Positions 22,901-34,813 of a stretch of 64,000 nucleotides of DNA are shown here, piece after piece. The stretch is from the NCBI RefSeq assembly GCF_014805625.2, contig NW_023998431.1, positions 240,687 through 304,686 on the forward strand. The letters are read 5' to 3'. Source of the DNA: Glossina fuscipes. Taxonomy: Eukaryota > Arthropoda > Insecta > Diptera > Glossinidae. The notes beneath the pieces were generated by a model. The model saw only the letters and a list, made by a program, of their open reading frames with translations. It searched no databases and had not been told where the DNA came from. Each line of letters begins with the position of its first letter. Within the stretch, counting starts at the first letter, position 1. The position numbers and the translations under genes were made by a program.

Positions 22901-24352
22901 CATATGCCAAAGAGGACTAATTTTTAACAATTTTTGATTTCATAATACATTATGTGTTTAGTAAATCAACCATAGAGGATTTGGATTATATTAATCTATT
23001 TTTTCAGGTCGCTCCTTATCCGCCGAATTTTCTGCATCACAGCAAATAGTTTGCCATTAACTCGTAAATATTTCACCAAACAGGGACTTTTACTTCGTTT
23101 TCATAATTGGATTTGGCAATCGAATAAACCAATGACTACAAGCGTTTTCTACATTTAGCGAAGGGCCAATTTTAATCGTACACATACATTTTTGATGTTA
23201 TTTCTTTCCCTTTCTCTGTTGTAAGATAGGATCCTTTGCAAATGCTCTTTTCATTCTAATAACTGAAAATATTTACGACTTTTTTATTTACGATACCTTC
23301 AACTTATTTGATTTTTAGAGTTTTGAAGCTTGATCTTAATAAAAATGAAATGCCCTGAAAAATAACAATACATGATTTGCTTCTAATTCCATAGTTAATC
23401 AAATCTTTAGATATGGTAGTAAGATAAGTTAGGACGAATGGACTGCCACATAAGGAAACTAGAGTAAGGTTATTTATTAACTCGCATAAAAAAGAATTGC
23501 TTGCCGAAAACTGATTGCATCCATACATTTTCTACATTTATCAACTGACTGAAAATACCTATGTTTAAAATTGTAGATAATATCACTGTGTCGAACCCTA
23601 GACGTTCCTATTTTCAAGATTGCAATTTTATTCCAAAAATAATATCATGTTTTATAAACTATGCCCGTGATATATATGTTATAAATGATTAATAGAAAGT
23701 CACTCTCAATCATGACATGTCATAAAACTCTAACCTAGTTGGGCGATGATCGGACATGGGAGAGGGAATATCTCTTATTTGTCGATCCGCAACAGATTTG
23801 AATCATGAGGGTCTAAAAAGCATAATATTAGCGCAAATAACTTTCATTGCTTTGAATTTCCAAAGCCGCGATGAATGATCCTAAATGAGACGTTTAATTA
23901 ACTTACTCAAAATTCAAAAAAAAAAAGTAAATGAAGGATAAATATATATATACTAATGACGATTAAAACAAATTTACATCCTTCACATTATCAAGTGATT
24001 TTATTTTGTGAATTTTGCGGTAATTAACGAAAGTTTGTTATCAGTGAGAAATAAATGTCAACGCTTCCATGCAGTTGTTTGTCGAGCAGATAAGCTAAAT
24101 GCCTAGTCCATAAAAATGAAACAAAGCCACTGATTCGACATTTCGGTTCCACTTATTTATGTACAAACATTTATTCATTAAAACAATATAATATTTATCT
24201 CAACATAATTAATTGCCGTAATTAATTTATTTATAAAACAAAAGACATTTTTTCTGCAGTCTCTAGGACTTTTATCTCGCGATGGGAGTAATCTTTGTTT
24301 TCACGTCACTCTTATTTAGAAACCTTAGAATTTATGAAACTGTATAATAGCT
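22901..24352. other. Intergenic downstream of the MADF-BESS gene
   Basis: AT-rich. The part next to 24352 should contain the 3' UTR of the minus-strand MADF gene; TTTATT (AATAAA on the minus strand) occurs several times between 24.15 and 24.35 kb. No other feature. Confidence 0.4.
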
Positions 24353-25890
24353 TCATTTTAATGTAACGTTGTTGTTGTTATTGGTGTTGCTATTATTATT
24401 GTTATTGCTATTATTATTATGTTGGTGTAGCTGGGCATTTTTTTGAGCATGTTCAGCCTCGCGTCTTAACACGCAATTAAGAAATTCCACTTGTATCGAA
24501 GTTATTTCTTCAGGTGGGAAACGTTGAATTTTCTTTTTAAGAAAATCAAAGAATAAATCACACTCCTCACGTTGATGTGCGCAATAGGCTGATGCAAAAT
24601 TCGTTATAGATGACACTGGTGTCGGTGGAAAGTTAATTAGCGGTGCTTGGGTAAACGAGGAATCGGCTTGGTTTTCAGATTTTGCGACGGTGGTGGTGGT
24701 GTTGGCTGCAGCAGGGGACGGCGTTAGTTCTGGCAATGAATGTAAATGCACTGTCGATGAGGCTATAGTGACACAGGACGCGCTTGTGTCCAAGGTAGAA
24801 GAAGTAGAGGGAGTTAATGAGGCGGTTGATGAGCTAACAATAGGTAGATTTTTAAGTTTTATAGTGCCAGTTGCTCCGATAACACTGCTGGCACTACTTG
24901 AATATTGAGAACGAGGTGTGGGATTTATTGTACTTATACAAAAATCATTGGCATCGATATATTGAAATTTAGTGTCATCCGAATTAGCTGAATTGCCTCC
25001 GCCTGTTCCACCTATAATAGTCTCACAATCAACGCTCGGGGCATTTCCAGCTTCTTCATACAAGCATACTTCTTCGTAGTCTACTTCTCCACCGTTTGGC
25101 CCATCGTCATCTAACGAATTATGTTGTTCGTGTTTGACAATTTCGACGCAACCTTCCATGCTGTTTGTGTCATGATTCAATTCATTATGGGACACATGGG
25201 ACATATTTGGGTCTTCATGTGTAACATCGTTGTCATGCGTTACATCTTCATAGGCAGTCAATATAAAAGTGTCTGTATCGTTCACTGATATAATGCTTGA
25301 GTGGACCATATCCTGTGACACAACGTGTTTGTTATCGTCGTTACCCCCGATTACGCCCTGTAACAGATTGTCCTGGGCGTCCTGGGCATTAGTGTTGTTA
25401 AAATTTTGTGTACGATGTGACTTCAACTTGGGTTGGTAGACATTTGACAAGAATTCCATATCTTTAGCATATCGCCATTTTGACAAGCCATCACCTATTT
25501 TAGTTTTACGCAAACGATACTGATGGTAAGTATCCCGTAAATTTTTCCACTTACGACGGCACTCTTCGACAGTATATTTATCTGAGATGTCTCAATCTTT
25601 TTATCAACAAGATTTAATTATGACATAGATTACTCACTTCCAATTTGTGCTGCTATCTGAGCCCAGCCATTAAGTATATCAATACGTCTACGCTGATTTG
25701 GTTGCAATTTATAATTGTACAAAGTAGGATTTTGCCTAACTAAGTGTATTAAGGTAACAATATCATCTGTGGGGGCCGAATCCTTTTGATATCGGCGTCT
25801 CTCTGCGTAAAGAGGTTATATTAGCAGAGTTTACCGTTATATGTTATAACGAATCTTTGGTTTATATTACTTACTCTGTGTGGTTTCCAT
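24353..25890 (-). CDS. MADF-BESS domain transcription factor
   Basis: Minus-strand exons 25890-25875 (16 bp), 25802-25638 and 25581-24353 join in frame to 1410 bp, 469 aa. Donors are GTAAGT and GTGAGT; acceptors are ACGCAG and TCTCAG. The protein begins METTQKRRRYQKD. The MADF domain (a Myb/SANT-like DNA-binding fold) spans about residues 20-105: DDIVTLIHLVRQNPTLYNYK, then GWAQIAAQIG and CRRKWKNLRDTYHQYRL. A long acidic and Ser/Thr-rich linker (about 115-395) follows. A BESS interaction motif lies near 397-435 (FFDFLKKKIQRFPPEEITSI, then EFLNCVLRREAE). The tail is Asn-rich, from GTT/ATT-type repeats. The architecture is that of Drosophila Adf1/hinge-type regulators. I cannot assign the exact orthologue. 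The 16-bp first coding exon is unusually small but keeps frame and splice consensus. Confidence 0.88.
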
Positions 25891-26560
25891 TTCAAATTTT
25901 CTATTTATGATTTCCTTATAATATTTATTAACTACGAGTAAATAACTCGTTCCTTCTGCTGTACATGTATGTTTTGTTTTGTTAATGCGCTAAGCAGTAG
26001 TGGCTTTGATTGGTTTCAGTTCATAATTTTCGCTGCTATTTTCATTGCGAGTATTTCTATTTCCGTTGCTGTTCTTATTTGAATTTTACTTTCCCGTCTT
26101 TTTTTAACGAGAATAAAACAAATCCTAAATGCTTATATACATTTATATTTGAAAGAATTAACTTATTTCAATTGATAATTATGAAAATTTCTGAAAATTT
26201 TTCTGTAAATCACACTTTGCATCGTGTTGTGTGCAAAAAAGCTGTTTTCTTCTTTTTATTTTTTCTTTGGTAACATTTATACACTTGTAATATATATAAA
26301 AGATTAATGTTTTGTAATTTCGTTTTACACAATGACTATCGGTCGAAATGTGGTAAAAAGGGAAAAACATACAATTAGCGTGGCTCACAGTTTTGCCTTT
26401 GTCTATCGTCATATATCTTCTTGTCTTTTCTGAGATAATTAGCGGCGTTAAAAATGAATAAAATATTGATAAAAGCTGATCAAAAATAGAAAATGTAAAT
26501 ATAAATAAAAACAAGTAAAATTGTTACTCAACTTAGCAAATCATCTGTTGTTAAATTGCT
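25891..26560. promoter_or_regulatory. 5' flank of the MADF-BESS gene
   Basis: AT-rich region upstream of the minus-strand start codon at 25890. It should hold the 5' UTR and promoter. No motif stands out enough to place a start site. Confidence 0.25.
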
Positions 26561-26574
26561 GATTGGCTGAAGGC

Positions 26575-26645
26575 GGAAAGAAGGAAAACATTACGGCCGA
26601 TTATTAAATACCCTACACTACTTCATTTAACATTGTTATTTATAC
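26575..26645. repeat. End of a repeat C-like element
   Basis: The block 'AACATTACGGCCGATTATTAAATACCCTACAC' (read in parts) matches 55155-55200 and 56310-56350, where it marks the end of longer copies. Here only the terminus remains. Confidence 0.4.
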
Positions 26646-26789
26646 TGCCTGTCAAGTAATCATATATGTATTTATTCCGTCCAAAAATGATGATAAGTGA
26701 ATATATTAATTTTCAATTTGTGTTTTATAGAAAATATCTCGCTTTGGGTAAGCAAGGCATATTTTAAGGTATAATTGTCTTCATAGTTT

Positions 26790-27300
26790 TGCTGTTAGTC
26801 GAAAACGCCAACAGGAAGTGAACTTTCATATGAGCAGCGCGGGAAAATTGCAAGAATGAGACTTGCTGGTAAGAAAATTGTCGAGATATCAGTTGCGGTA
26901 AATTGGTACCGCAATGTGGTCTCAAATTACCTAAAACACTCCGATAAATATAGTCGCACAGTGGTGTCATCCTAACGGTAGATCAGTGGAGGAAGAGGAA
27001 ACGTATACGCCATTTAGCAACCAATGAAATAAAGGCAAAATTGGTCGCAAATCTAAGGAGACATCGTGTGCAGCAACTTCTTAAAGATGCCATTCGTCTT
27101 GGGTATGAACACAAAATTGCCAAACCACGCTTTACCCTGTGCCATAAAAATGCCCCCTTTTCATGAATATTGAGGAGATGTGCGATATCCTCATGATGAT
27201 GGATCCTTTAGCGTATGGGCTGCATTTTGAACACGAAGGGAGACAAAACAATGCTTTGTGCCCACTTGTTAGAGGAGAATTTTGAAAACTTTTTGAGCCC
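26790..27300 (+). mobile_element. Tc1-like transposase relic
   Basis: The plus-strand translation yields a transposase HTH (RMRLAGKKIVEISVAV followed by VVSNYLKHSDKYSR) with the Tc1/Tc3 'SxxLxNPxxYG' pattern, then a stop. Frameshifted fragments of the second domain follow (RRHRVQQLLKDA, then KPRFTLCHKNA). Further on, DDGSFSVWAAF corresponds to the family 'GGGSVMVWGxF' segment. Stops and a deletion between about 27165 and 27190 disrupt the frame, and the catalytic DDE triad is not intact. An old, dead copy. Confidence 0.65.
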
Positions 27301-27619
27301 TTTACCACGCAGACTGTAACATGTTATATATGTAACATGTAACATGTATATATGTAACAAGTTCTTATTCATAAGCGCAACACAATACTACGTCAATGAT
27401 ATAATCACATAAGTTATTGTTTAACATTACAAATTAATATTATCTTTCATTTTTCCACATATTAGGTCATATTGAAAATTCTGCGCGGTTTTTTCCGGGG
27501 AATGGTGTTGATGCCCATATATATTGGGCAACGAACATTTGCTCAAAAGGTGACATTTCAGCTTACATTCCTTGTGAAGATAGTCTTTTAATTTTTTGCT
27601 CGTGTAAAAAGTTATATTG

Positions 27620-27948
27620 ATTTGAAAATAAGTGAAATATCTGAAGTAATACGTGACGTGATGCGTTTTTACTATAAAAAAGTCAAAAACATGCCGAAAA
27701 ATTTGTGAAATGTGCGGTGAGAATGCTGTGAGTGGGTGAAGGACCCAAGAGTGCTTTGCTCGATTCCGTTCCGGAAATTACGATGTCAAAGATGCGTCTC
27801 GTAGCCACTGCAAAAGTCGATGAAAGTTTGCAACTGGTGGGGCAAGACCGGCGGGAAAGCCGTCAGGAAATAGCGGAGGCACTAAACATCAGCCACATGA
27901 GAGTTTGGAATCATTTGAAAGGAGCTCGCTTACACTTTGCTATGTGAC
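27620..27948 (+). mobile_element. mariner transposase relic (N-terminal half)
   Basis: Frames across 27620-27720 give EVIRDVMRFYYKKVKN and MPKNL, matching the first helix-turn-helix of mariner transposases. An open frame to 27948 then gives TAKVDESLQLVGQDRRESRQ and EIAEALNISHMRVWNHLKGA, the second HTH with the mariner 'W/LNHLKKAG' ending. The sequence terminates right there, so the DDD catalytic domain is absent. Frameshift and stops lie near 27705-27735. An inactive 5' fragment. Confidence 0.75.
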
Positions 27949-28039
27949 CTGACGTAATTATTTGCTATGAAGTACATACGGAGTATGGTTTTCCTCTGGT
28001 ATAAAAGATATATTAAGGTTATGTAATTTTATCCTTGAA

Positions 28040-28110
28040 GCTTCTTTCTAAGCGTTACAAACTCTTTGGTAAAATGAATATATCCCTAATCCTTTGGTGA
28101 TGGGTATAAA
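28040..28110 (+). repeat. Dispersed repeat A terminus
   Basis: 'TTCTAAGCGTTACAAAC', 'AAAATGAATATATCCC' and 'CTTTGGTGATGGGTATAAAA' match the end of repeat A at 58195-58255. Confidence 0.5.
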
Positions 28111-28192
28111 AACGATACAAAGAATTATATAACTTCTCTCGAATGTAAGTAAAAGTAAGAAGATCGATGATAAGAATGTAGTGAGAATCAGA

Positions 28193-28222
28193 AAGTCAGA
28201 GAGAAAGAAAAAAAGAAAGAAG

Positions 28223-28256
<34 letters not shown>

Positions 28257-28262
28257 GAGAAA
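28193..28262 (+). repeat. GAAA/GA purine microsatellite
   Basis: Imperfect (GAAA)n passing into (GA)n. The Ser/Leu/Phe-rich minus-strand frame over it is an artefact of the repeat. Confidence 0.85.
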
Positions 28263-28929
28263 ACCGAAGCTTTTGAAGACGCACGGGCGTTTTGTAGACG
28301 GCATTCGTGGGATATGAGCGGGTATTGCTGTGCTGTTTGCAGACGGTATTGGTTTGTTTATTAGCTATTTGTAGAAACTAATGATTTATGTGAAATTAAA
28401 AGCAAAAGCAATATTCAATCATTCTTTTATATATATTTTATTTTTATATACATTTTTTAATATAAAATGAATATAATTTTTCTAATCTTTTACTTGAACT
28501 TTATACTTCTTTAATTGGATATTTTCTCAAGGTAATTGAATAATCAATATTTTTTTACATATAATAATAATAATACGTCAAACATTTCTACATCAAAAAT
28601 TTAAAAAATTATTGTAATTAAAAAAATCTTAGAGAAAATGGACCTTAGGACCCAACGCAATTTGAACTGTAGTTATGTGGCTGTGTAACTTAAAAGTTTA
28701 CGTGCACACAAATTGTGGAACGTGAACTTATGAAAAGAATTTTATTTCCGTTTCGCATAGACTTAGTTCGCATAACGCATAACTTGCTTCGCATAACACA
28801 TTGAAAATTACTAACAAAAAAAACCTTTTTTAACCTCTCTCAGAGTAGCACTGAAAGCAATTCAAACGTTTTCTTCTCTAAGAAAGTGATAATAAATTTT
28901 TGTTTGTCTTTTTTTTATATATGACCAAT

Positions 28930-29335
28930 CGCTCAGGGGATGTCACCCGATCAGAAAGAAATGAGAAAAGAGAAAGGAAGAAAGAAATAGCGAACTGGCG
29001 GCTGCAGCCTAGCGGATGCGTGCCCAATCGATATGACTTTATGACCAAAGTGAACTCCACCGCACTGAGACTTGAATCACCAAAAACTGGCTATGTAGTC
29101 GCGAAAATATCCAAGAAGATGTCATTGTTGAATCTACTATCCGAAAATGATTTTCTAAACTAGACGTGGTCAATTTTTCCCATTCTTGTGCAGCATTGCC
29201 CATACGCGTTTCAAATTTTTGTACATTTATCTGTCATAGTTTATGAGTAATGAACAAAAACCAATTTTTTGCTCAATTTGGAAAACAGAGGTGTTCTTAA
29301 TGTACTGTGAGCGTATATAATTAGGGCTCAATTGT
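28930..29335 (+). repeat. Mosaic dispersed repeat (relative of the inverted-repeat arms)
   Basis: 'GGCTGCAGCCTAGCGGATG' and 'GTGCCCAATCGATATG' match 44535-44570 and 60475-60510. The part after 29190 ('GCATTGCCCATACGCG', 'CATAGTTTATGAGTAATGA', 'GAAAACAGAGGTGTTCTTA') matches the cores at 11370-11510, 47.2 kb and 57.9 kb. Non-coding; the 87-codon frame at 28900 is not conserved in the other copies. Confidence 0.5.
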
Positions 29336-29564
29336 TATATTTGTTATGAGCGTGATAACTTTATTCGTTACAGATGAGCCTTAATCGTCATAAATCAGCC
29401 GTTATGCATAGGCCCAAATCGTCACATCATTATGAAAGGTGGCGTCTGGTTAAAAGTCTTAATCGTTGTTTAGCGCTGCGTGGAATTCTGAATGATGAAT
29501 TTGTTTTGAGTTTTTTGCCCCGTAAAATTTGTACAAACTAATGTACGAAAACATATATACACAA

Positions 29565-29735
29565 TAACATATATAACAATAACAATAATAATAACGATAA
29601 TAATAATAATAATAACAATAATAATAATAATAATAATACCAATAATAATAATAATAATAATAATAACAATAATAATAACAAGAATAATAACAATAATAAT
29701 AATAATAACAATAATAACATTAATAATATAAATAA
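29565..29735 (+). repeat. (AAT)n microsatellite, about 165 bp
   Basis: A long imperfect run of AAT/ATA with scattered AAC. On the minus strand it reads as a poly-leucine frame of 78 codons, which is an artefact of the TTA/TTG codons. Confidence 0.95.
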
Positions 29736-32700
29736 TTCATAGGCTCTCTGGCTTATACGGTCGTCTTTCGACACACTAGACTATTGATTCTAAAATATTG
29801 TTAAAAGAAAATGTTAAAGGGATGTAGGTGTGGGCACAGTAAATGGGTCAACAAATCCTTAACAGAAGATCATTAAAAAAACTAATATCTTACCGAGAAT
29901 TTCAAAACTAATTATCCACTTGCTCTTAACAAGTAAAAATTATATCGGCCAAGACACAAAATCAATAAAATCATAATAATGAGTGTTAAATTCTATTGAA
30001 GCCAAAGAGCCTATATTAAGCCGCGTTGCTACCTGATATAACAAATTCTGCAATAAATCAAACATAAGAAAGTCCAAATTAATTAATTTAGCGGCATTTT
30101 AGGTATCGTGTCTAACGTCAAAAAATCAATTCACAAGCACTGATATCCCGATGTATTGGCAGAGGAGTGTTGCAGCAAATGGCGGCGACAGACTTCGCTG
30201 TGTTATAATAATCGAACAAATCAACTGCTGTCATTTTTTTCTGAATAACGCCAAACAATACAAAGAAGAAGACAAAAAGTAATGTAATTTACAGTAGTTC
30301 AAATAGTATTTTTCTATTAAATCGTTTTGTGTTGGCATTTTTCTTATGACACTTCCGCTTGGCTTATACCTAAAATCCCACTTTAAATGCTTGGCTTTTG
30401 CGTAACGCTCCTCTCTTATACATTGCCCTTGCTAAATATTGAAAAATCAAAATTTTGTATATGAGTACATGTGCCCATATATATTAGTATTATTATTTTG
30501 AAGCAGTTGATCAGTTGTCGGAAGAAGTTAAAAAATTATACAAATAAATGCATATATGTGCAATTAAGGTGTGAATTGGATTTATGTCACAAGCTTGGCT
30601 TTGCCGAGCTATTTGAAAATCTTGAAGCTCGGTCTGTTAGCATCTAATTCAACCGACCTAATGCCGCGAAATCTTGCAACGTGCCCGTTTGGCTTCGCAC
30701 GATTCAACGAGTCTGTATTGAAAAACCTAATACAAGCGATGTGCGTGAAGAAACTGATTACAGGTGAAGCCGAAATATTTACTTTTTATATTATATTTGA
30801 TCTATTCTTTCGGGAGTTACCAGAAAATTATAACACATTCTATATACTATGAACCGAACTTAAAAAATTCATCTTATAGATGATATAGAACAATTTAATT
30901 GGTTTTCGAATTTGATAGGGAAACTTTGAAAAAAAAGACATTTTTTAAAACTGACTTTAACGAAATTTTGCGATTTGATAGATCCTTATCTATCCACAGA
31001 TATATATGCATATAAACAATATATATATTTGTAAATATGTATATATAGCCATAAGTATGTGTCTATATACATAAAAGTTCGTGCAGGACTGTTTATATAC
31101 CTTAGTTACTTATTTTTCATTTTACATTTCTGTCAGTTAGATGTAAAAAGCTCTGGATGTATCCGCAACAGAATTTGACTAATGAAACTTTTAAATAAAT
31201 ATTATTTCATTTCATTGCATTTTGTCCATCTATTTTGTGTTTAGTGATATAAATATATTAATTAATTAATAATTGCGTTTAATATATAAAGAATTTTATA
31301 AATGACATCTTTAAAAATTTACTTATTAGAGAATTTCTTTACGCTTACCAACACTGTCGATTTTTCTGGCTGATTTTTCAGTTATCGGCAATCGAAGTAT
31401 TATGTGAAAAATGTCATAAAATTCTTTTTTTCGTGGGGTGTTTATATTTTTTCCATCGATACAAGAGAAAATTTTCAGAATAAAATATGAAAAGTGTTTA
31501 GAAAAAGAAGTAAAAAAATTAATTTGACAATCGTGGAAATTATTAAAAATTCTTCAAAGTATATTTGATTTAATAAACGTATACATCTATATGAAAAGCG
31601 ATCACACATATTTATGATAGAAATTTAAAAGTCCACATTCATACATAAAATAATGGTCAAAAAATTGCGAAGTGAGTGGAGAAGTTATGCGTATATATGT
31701 AAAGATTAAAATATTGAATGAATGAAAAGACAAGAAACTAAAAGAAAATTTGCGTTTTATATGAAATGCACAAAATGCTAAATATATACGTGAAATAGAA
31801 GAATCTTTTTCATATAATATATGCTTTTGAGAAATGTAACATTTATATCCATCAGTGTGTGAATGTAGAGAAAAAAATAGTATCTTGGCTGTTATCCCAA
31901 GAATTTGTATGCAAATATAGTTTTATATTTATATAATGAAAAAAGGTATTAATATGTCTATATTTTTTTAAATACTTCTTTTCATATGGTTAAAGAAAAG
32001 CGTGTATTAAAATTTCATCCTAGTTTAAACAGTGAAAGCTGTTTTATAAACATTTTTTTTCTCTTGCAACGTAGAAAAAAATGGTATGTGTGTATGTGAT
32101 TATTATCTTTGCTCTTTTCTTTTGCGCGTTGTTGTTGCTGCCTTTTCCTCTGCCTACAATGTATGCCTACCACCGCAGCACATTATTTAACTTGTATGGC
32201 CAAGTGTGCGAGTTTGTGATTGTGATTTTTCGATAAATTGTTTATGTATTCGTTCATTTATTTTGTTATGAAAATTGTTTCAATACATCGCGCAAAATAA
32301 ACAATTGTTTAATAGAAATAGTGTTTGCGGTTAATTGTTTTCCAGGAAACTGTAATTATGCAAATTTTTCTTAAGTACTTGAATGAATAATTATCTGCTG
32401 ACATTCTGAATTTTTGCCTAACGATATACATAACTATAAATTAAAGTGTAAAGAGGCCGTCATGAAAAATTTTTATTCAATAGATCCATGGGTTTGCTAA
32501 AGTAGCGCATTCGTCGGTGTTTCTCCAAAATTATTTAAAAAATTGTATATTTTTAACATTATTCATTTTCGCACAAACATAGGCAGCGTCCATGCTTGGC
32601 AGCGAATATGTTATCAGGTAAAGAATAACTAATTCGTCTTCTGCTAAAGGGCAAAACATATGTATGCATTTTCTTCAGGTATTCTGTCTTGGACGGGCTG

Positions 32701-32790
32701 ATTTCCATTTTATAATTTCCGCCGTAACGAATATATAGTTGTTTGTGCGTGCGAGTGACAATGTTAATGTGCAAAGTTATGTATGTGGAG
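29736..32790. other. AT-rich intergenic, no feature recognised
   Basis: No domain, RNA gene or convincing splice model. The frame at 30571-30852 has ordinary amino-acid composition but no recognisable homology. Confidence 0.4.
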
Positions 32791-32882
32791 GCCGGAAAGA
32801 TGGAAAAGAGCAGGGTGGGAGAGATAGGGAGAAGTTTAAGAGGACTAACGAAGGAGAAGGGGGAAGGGGAGGGGGGAAAATA
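32785..32882 (+). repeat. Polypurine (G/A) tract
   Basis: Roughly 100 bp almost entirely of purines, rich in GGGA and GGAG blocks, about 180 bp left of the assembly gap. Such tracts can adopt triplex or G-rich structures and are hard to sequence. Confidence 0.75.
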
Positions 32883-33057
32883 ACTTTGCGAGAGGTAGAG
32901 ATGATAAACATGTAAATATATGGTAACGCAAATTTGATGGTTAACCGCCGCCCTCTGCTCCTTCTCTTGTATAAACTTTTTGGGTTTTTATAATCATGCT
33001 CTTACCGTTATTTTCCTTTTCCCCTCTTCTCCATAACCAACCATATAATTTTATATT

Positions 33058-33067
33058 NNNNNNNNNN
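33058..33067. other. Assembly gap (10 N)
   Basis: Exactly ten Ns in an AT-rich stretch. A round number suggests a placeholder and not a measured gap length. Confidence 0.99.
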
Positions 33068-34555
33068 AAAAGAAAGGAAACAAAATATATATGAAAGCTT
33101 AAATATAAAAGAAAATTTTTAATGTACCATGTAGGAAAAAAAGGGATTAACAATTATGAAGGAATGTGTGGCATGAAAAGAAAAGGTTCGACGCAAGTTT
33201 ATGAAATCCATATATTGCAGTGCGGTCGACCATTAAAAATATAAGACCAAGATGGAGCCGCTCGTCTCTATATCAAAAAGTGCAAGTTTAAATTCCTTAT
33301 TCAAATTCGAATAAGGAACGCGTCCTAAAGTCTGTGTTTATTCCATCTGACTTTGACCGGGAATGCCATTCCGAAATTCGAAAGTTCCATTTCGAAACGA
33401 TCAGTCCCAAGGATAGATGCCTGCATACTGTCGATAATATCTATATCTTTATTGAAACGGCTAAACTAACCATCTAGTTTTCCTTCTTTTTCATATAAAA
33501 TTGACAGCCTTAGTTGCTATTGATCATCTCGCTTGAATCTAATAAATTCCTTCTAATAATATAACCCGAATTTATTGCATTGATTGCCTCTACATTAAGA
33601 AGATGCCATTTTACAAAGTAACTTTACCATTAGAAGTGTCTTAAGTGCAGAAATTGGAAGTAATTGATCTTTTCAATAAATAATCTGAGTGCGCATTAAA
33701 GCTATAAGCATTGATTAAAATTCGTTTTCTTGTGATGTATGAAAATTTGCGATATTGGCACATTGAATGTGTGAAGGCAACCATTTGCGGTGATACTATT
33801 ATTGGTTTTTAAAGCGACATTTTGTCACAAACTAATACTATGTGATTACGCGATCTTAACATTAAATTCAAAAAATATTCTTCTTCTTCTAAGTGTTAGT
33901 TGTTTACAATACGTAAATGTTGAGAGATATATAATCGTTTGATTTGTGTTTTCTCAAAAATTCCAATTGGGTCTTCGATACACTTGTAAGATGTATGGAA
34001 GAGGAAGTGACGTATGTGTTTAACGGAAGTCGGTTGATAATTGCTTCGGTTACATTTACAATATTTTTGTAAGTGCATGTGTGAGAGCAGTGAGAGTGCG
34101 AGTGTTTATGAGAAATGAGTGTTTGTATATATGCATATGGATGGTAAACATCTTTCTATTCATTAATAGGGAGGGTGACGTTAGTGATTACATGCTGGTA
34201 TGCATTTAGTTACTGTGACAAATAAACGGAAGAAGTGCTGTTTGATGTATGTTTCTGTATGTGCATGACCCTTTTTTTCTATCTAATATGTGTATATGTG
34301 TATGTATATAAACGATGATGGTGGTTTTTTAACCGTTTCTGCTTGCAAAGGTTGTGCACTGTGTGAGTAGGTCAAGGTTGGTTACGTTGAGACTTGCCGA
34401 ATTACTGTCGTAGTAGGCGAAGGAATATCATTTTGAAGTAATTAGATACTGATCGGAATGAATAATTAATGATTAGCTCTTATTGTAATGAATGATTTTA
34501 ATTATGGCATAACTATCTAATTTCTTTTACTTCTTTTCCCCTGTCTACTTCTATG
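33068..34555. other. Upstream region of the BTBD7 gene, no coding feature
   Basis: AT-rich with several TG-rich stretches (34080-34330). It may hold 5' UTR exons and regulatory DNA of the downstream gene; none can be placed. Confidence 0.35.
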
Positions 34556-34556
34556 A

Positions 34557-34620
34557 CTCGCTCTCTCTCTCTGTCTGTTTTTATTTTTATTTTTTTTCTC
34601 TCTCTCTCTCTTTCCGTTTG
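34557..34620 (+). promoter_or_regulatory. (CT)n / GAGA-type tract upstream of BTBD7
   Basis: Two CT-repeat blocks (CTCGCTCTCTCTCTCTGTC and a second run ending TCTCTTTCC) lie about 200-250 bp before the start codon. On the minus strand they read (GA)n, the binding sequence of GAGA factor in flies. This fits a promoter-proximal element, but a plain microsatellite would look the same. Confidence 0.35.
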
Positions 34621-34813
34621 TGGTATGGAATTCAGTGATGAATCTTTTTAACTAATCACTGATAAAAGCTGTAAAGAAACTTATGGTTTTTGGAGAGGAA
34701 GAATATAACAAAATGATTTTGTTCGCAAAAAAATGATGAATAGTTTGCGTATATAAATAAAGGAAGAGAAGAAAAAGGTTGAAATATATAACAGTTGCGA
34801 CGCACCTGGCAAA

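Noticed and set aside
28048..28284. Ser/Leu/Phe-rich small membrane protein on the minus strand
   Set aside because: Most of it is the GAAA/GA microsatellite read backwards.
29538..29774. 78-codon poly-leucine frame on the minus strand
   Set aside because: Direct translation of an (AAT)n microsatellite; no other coding signal.
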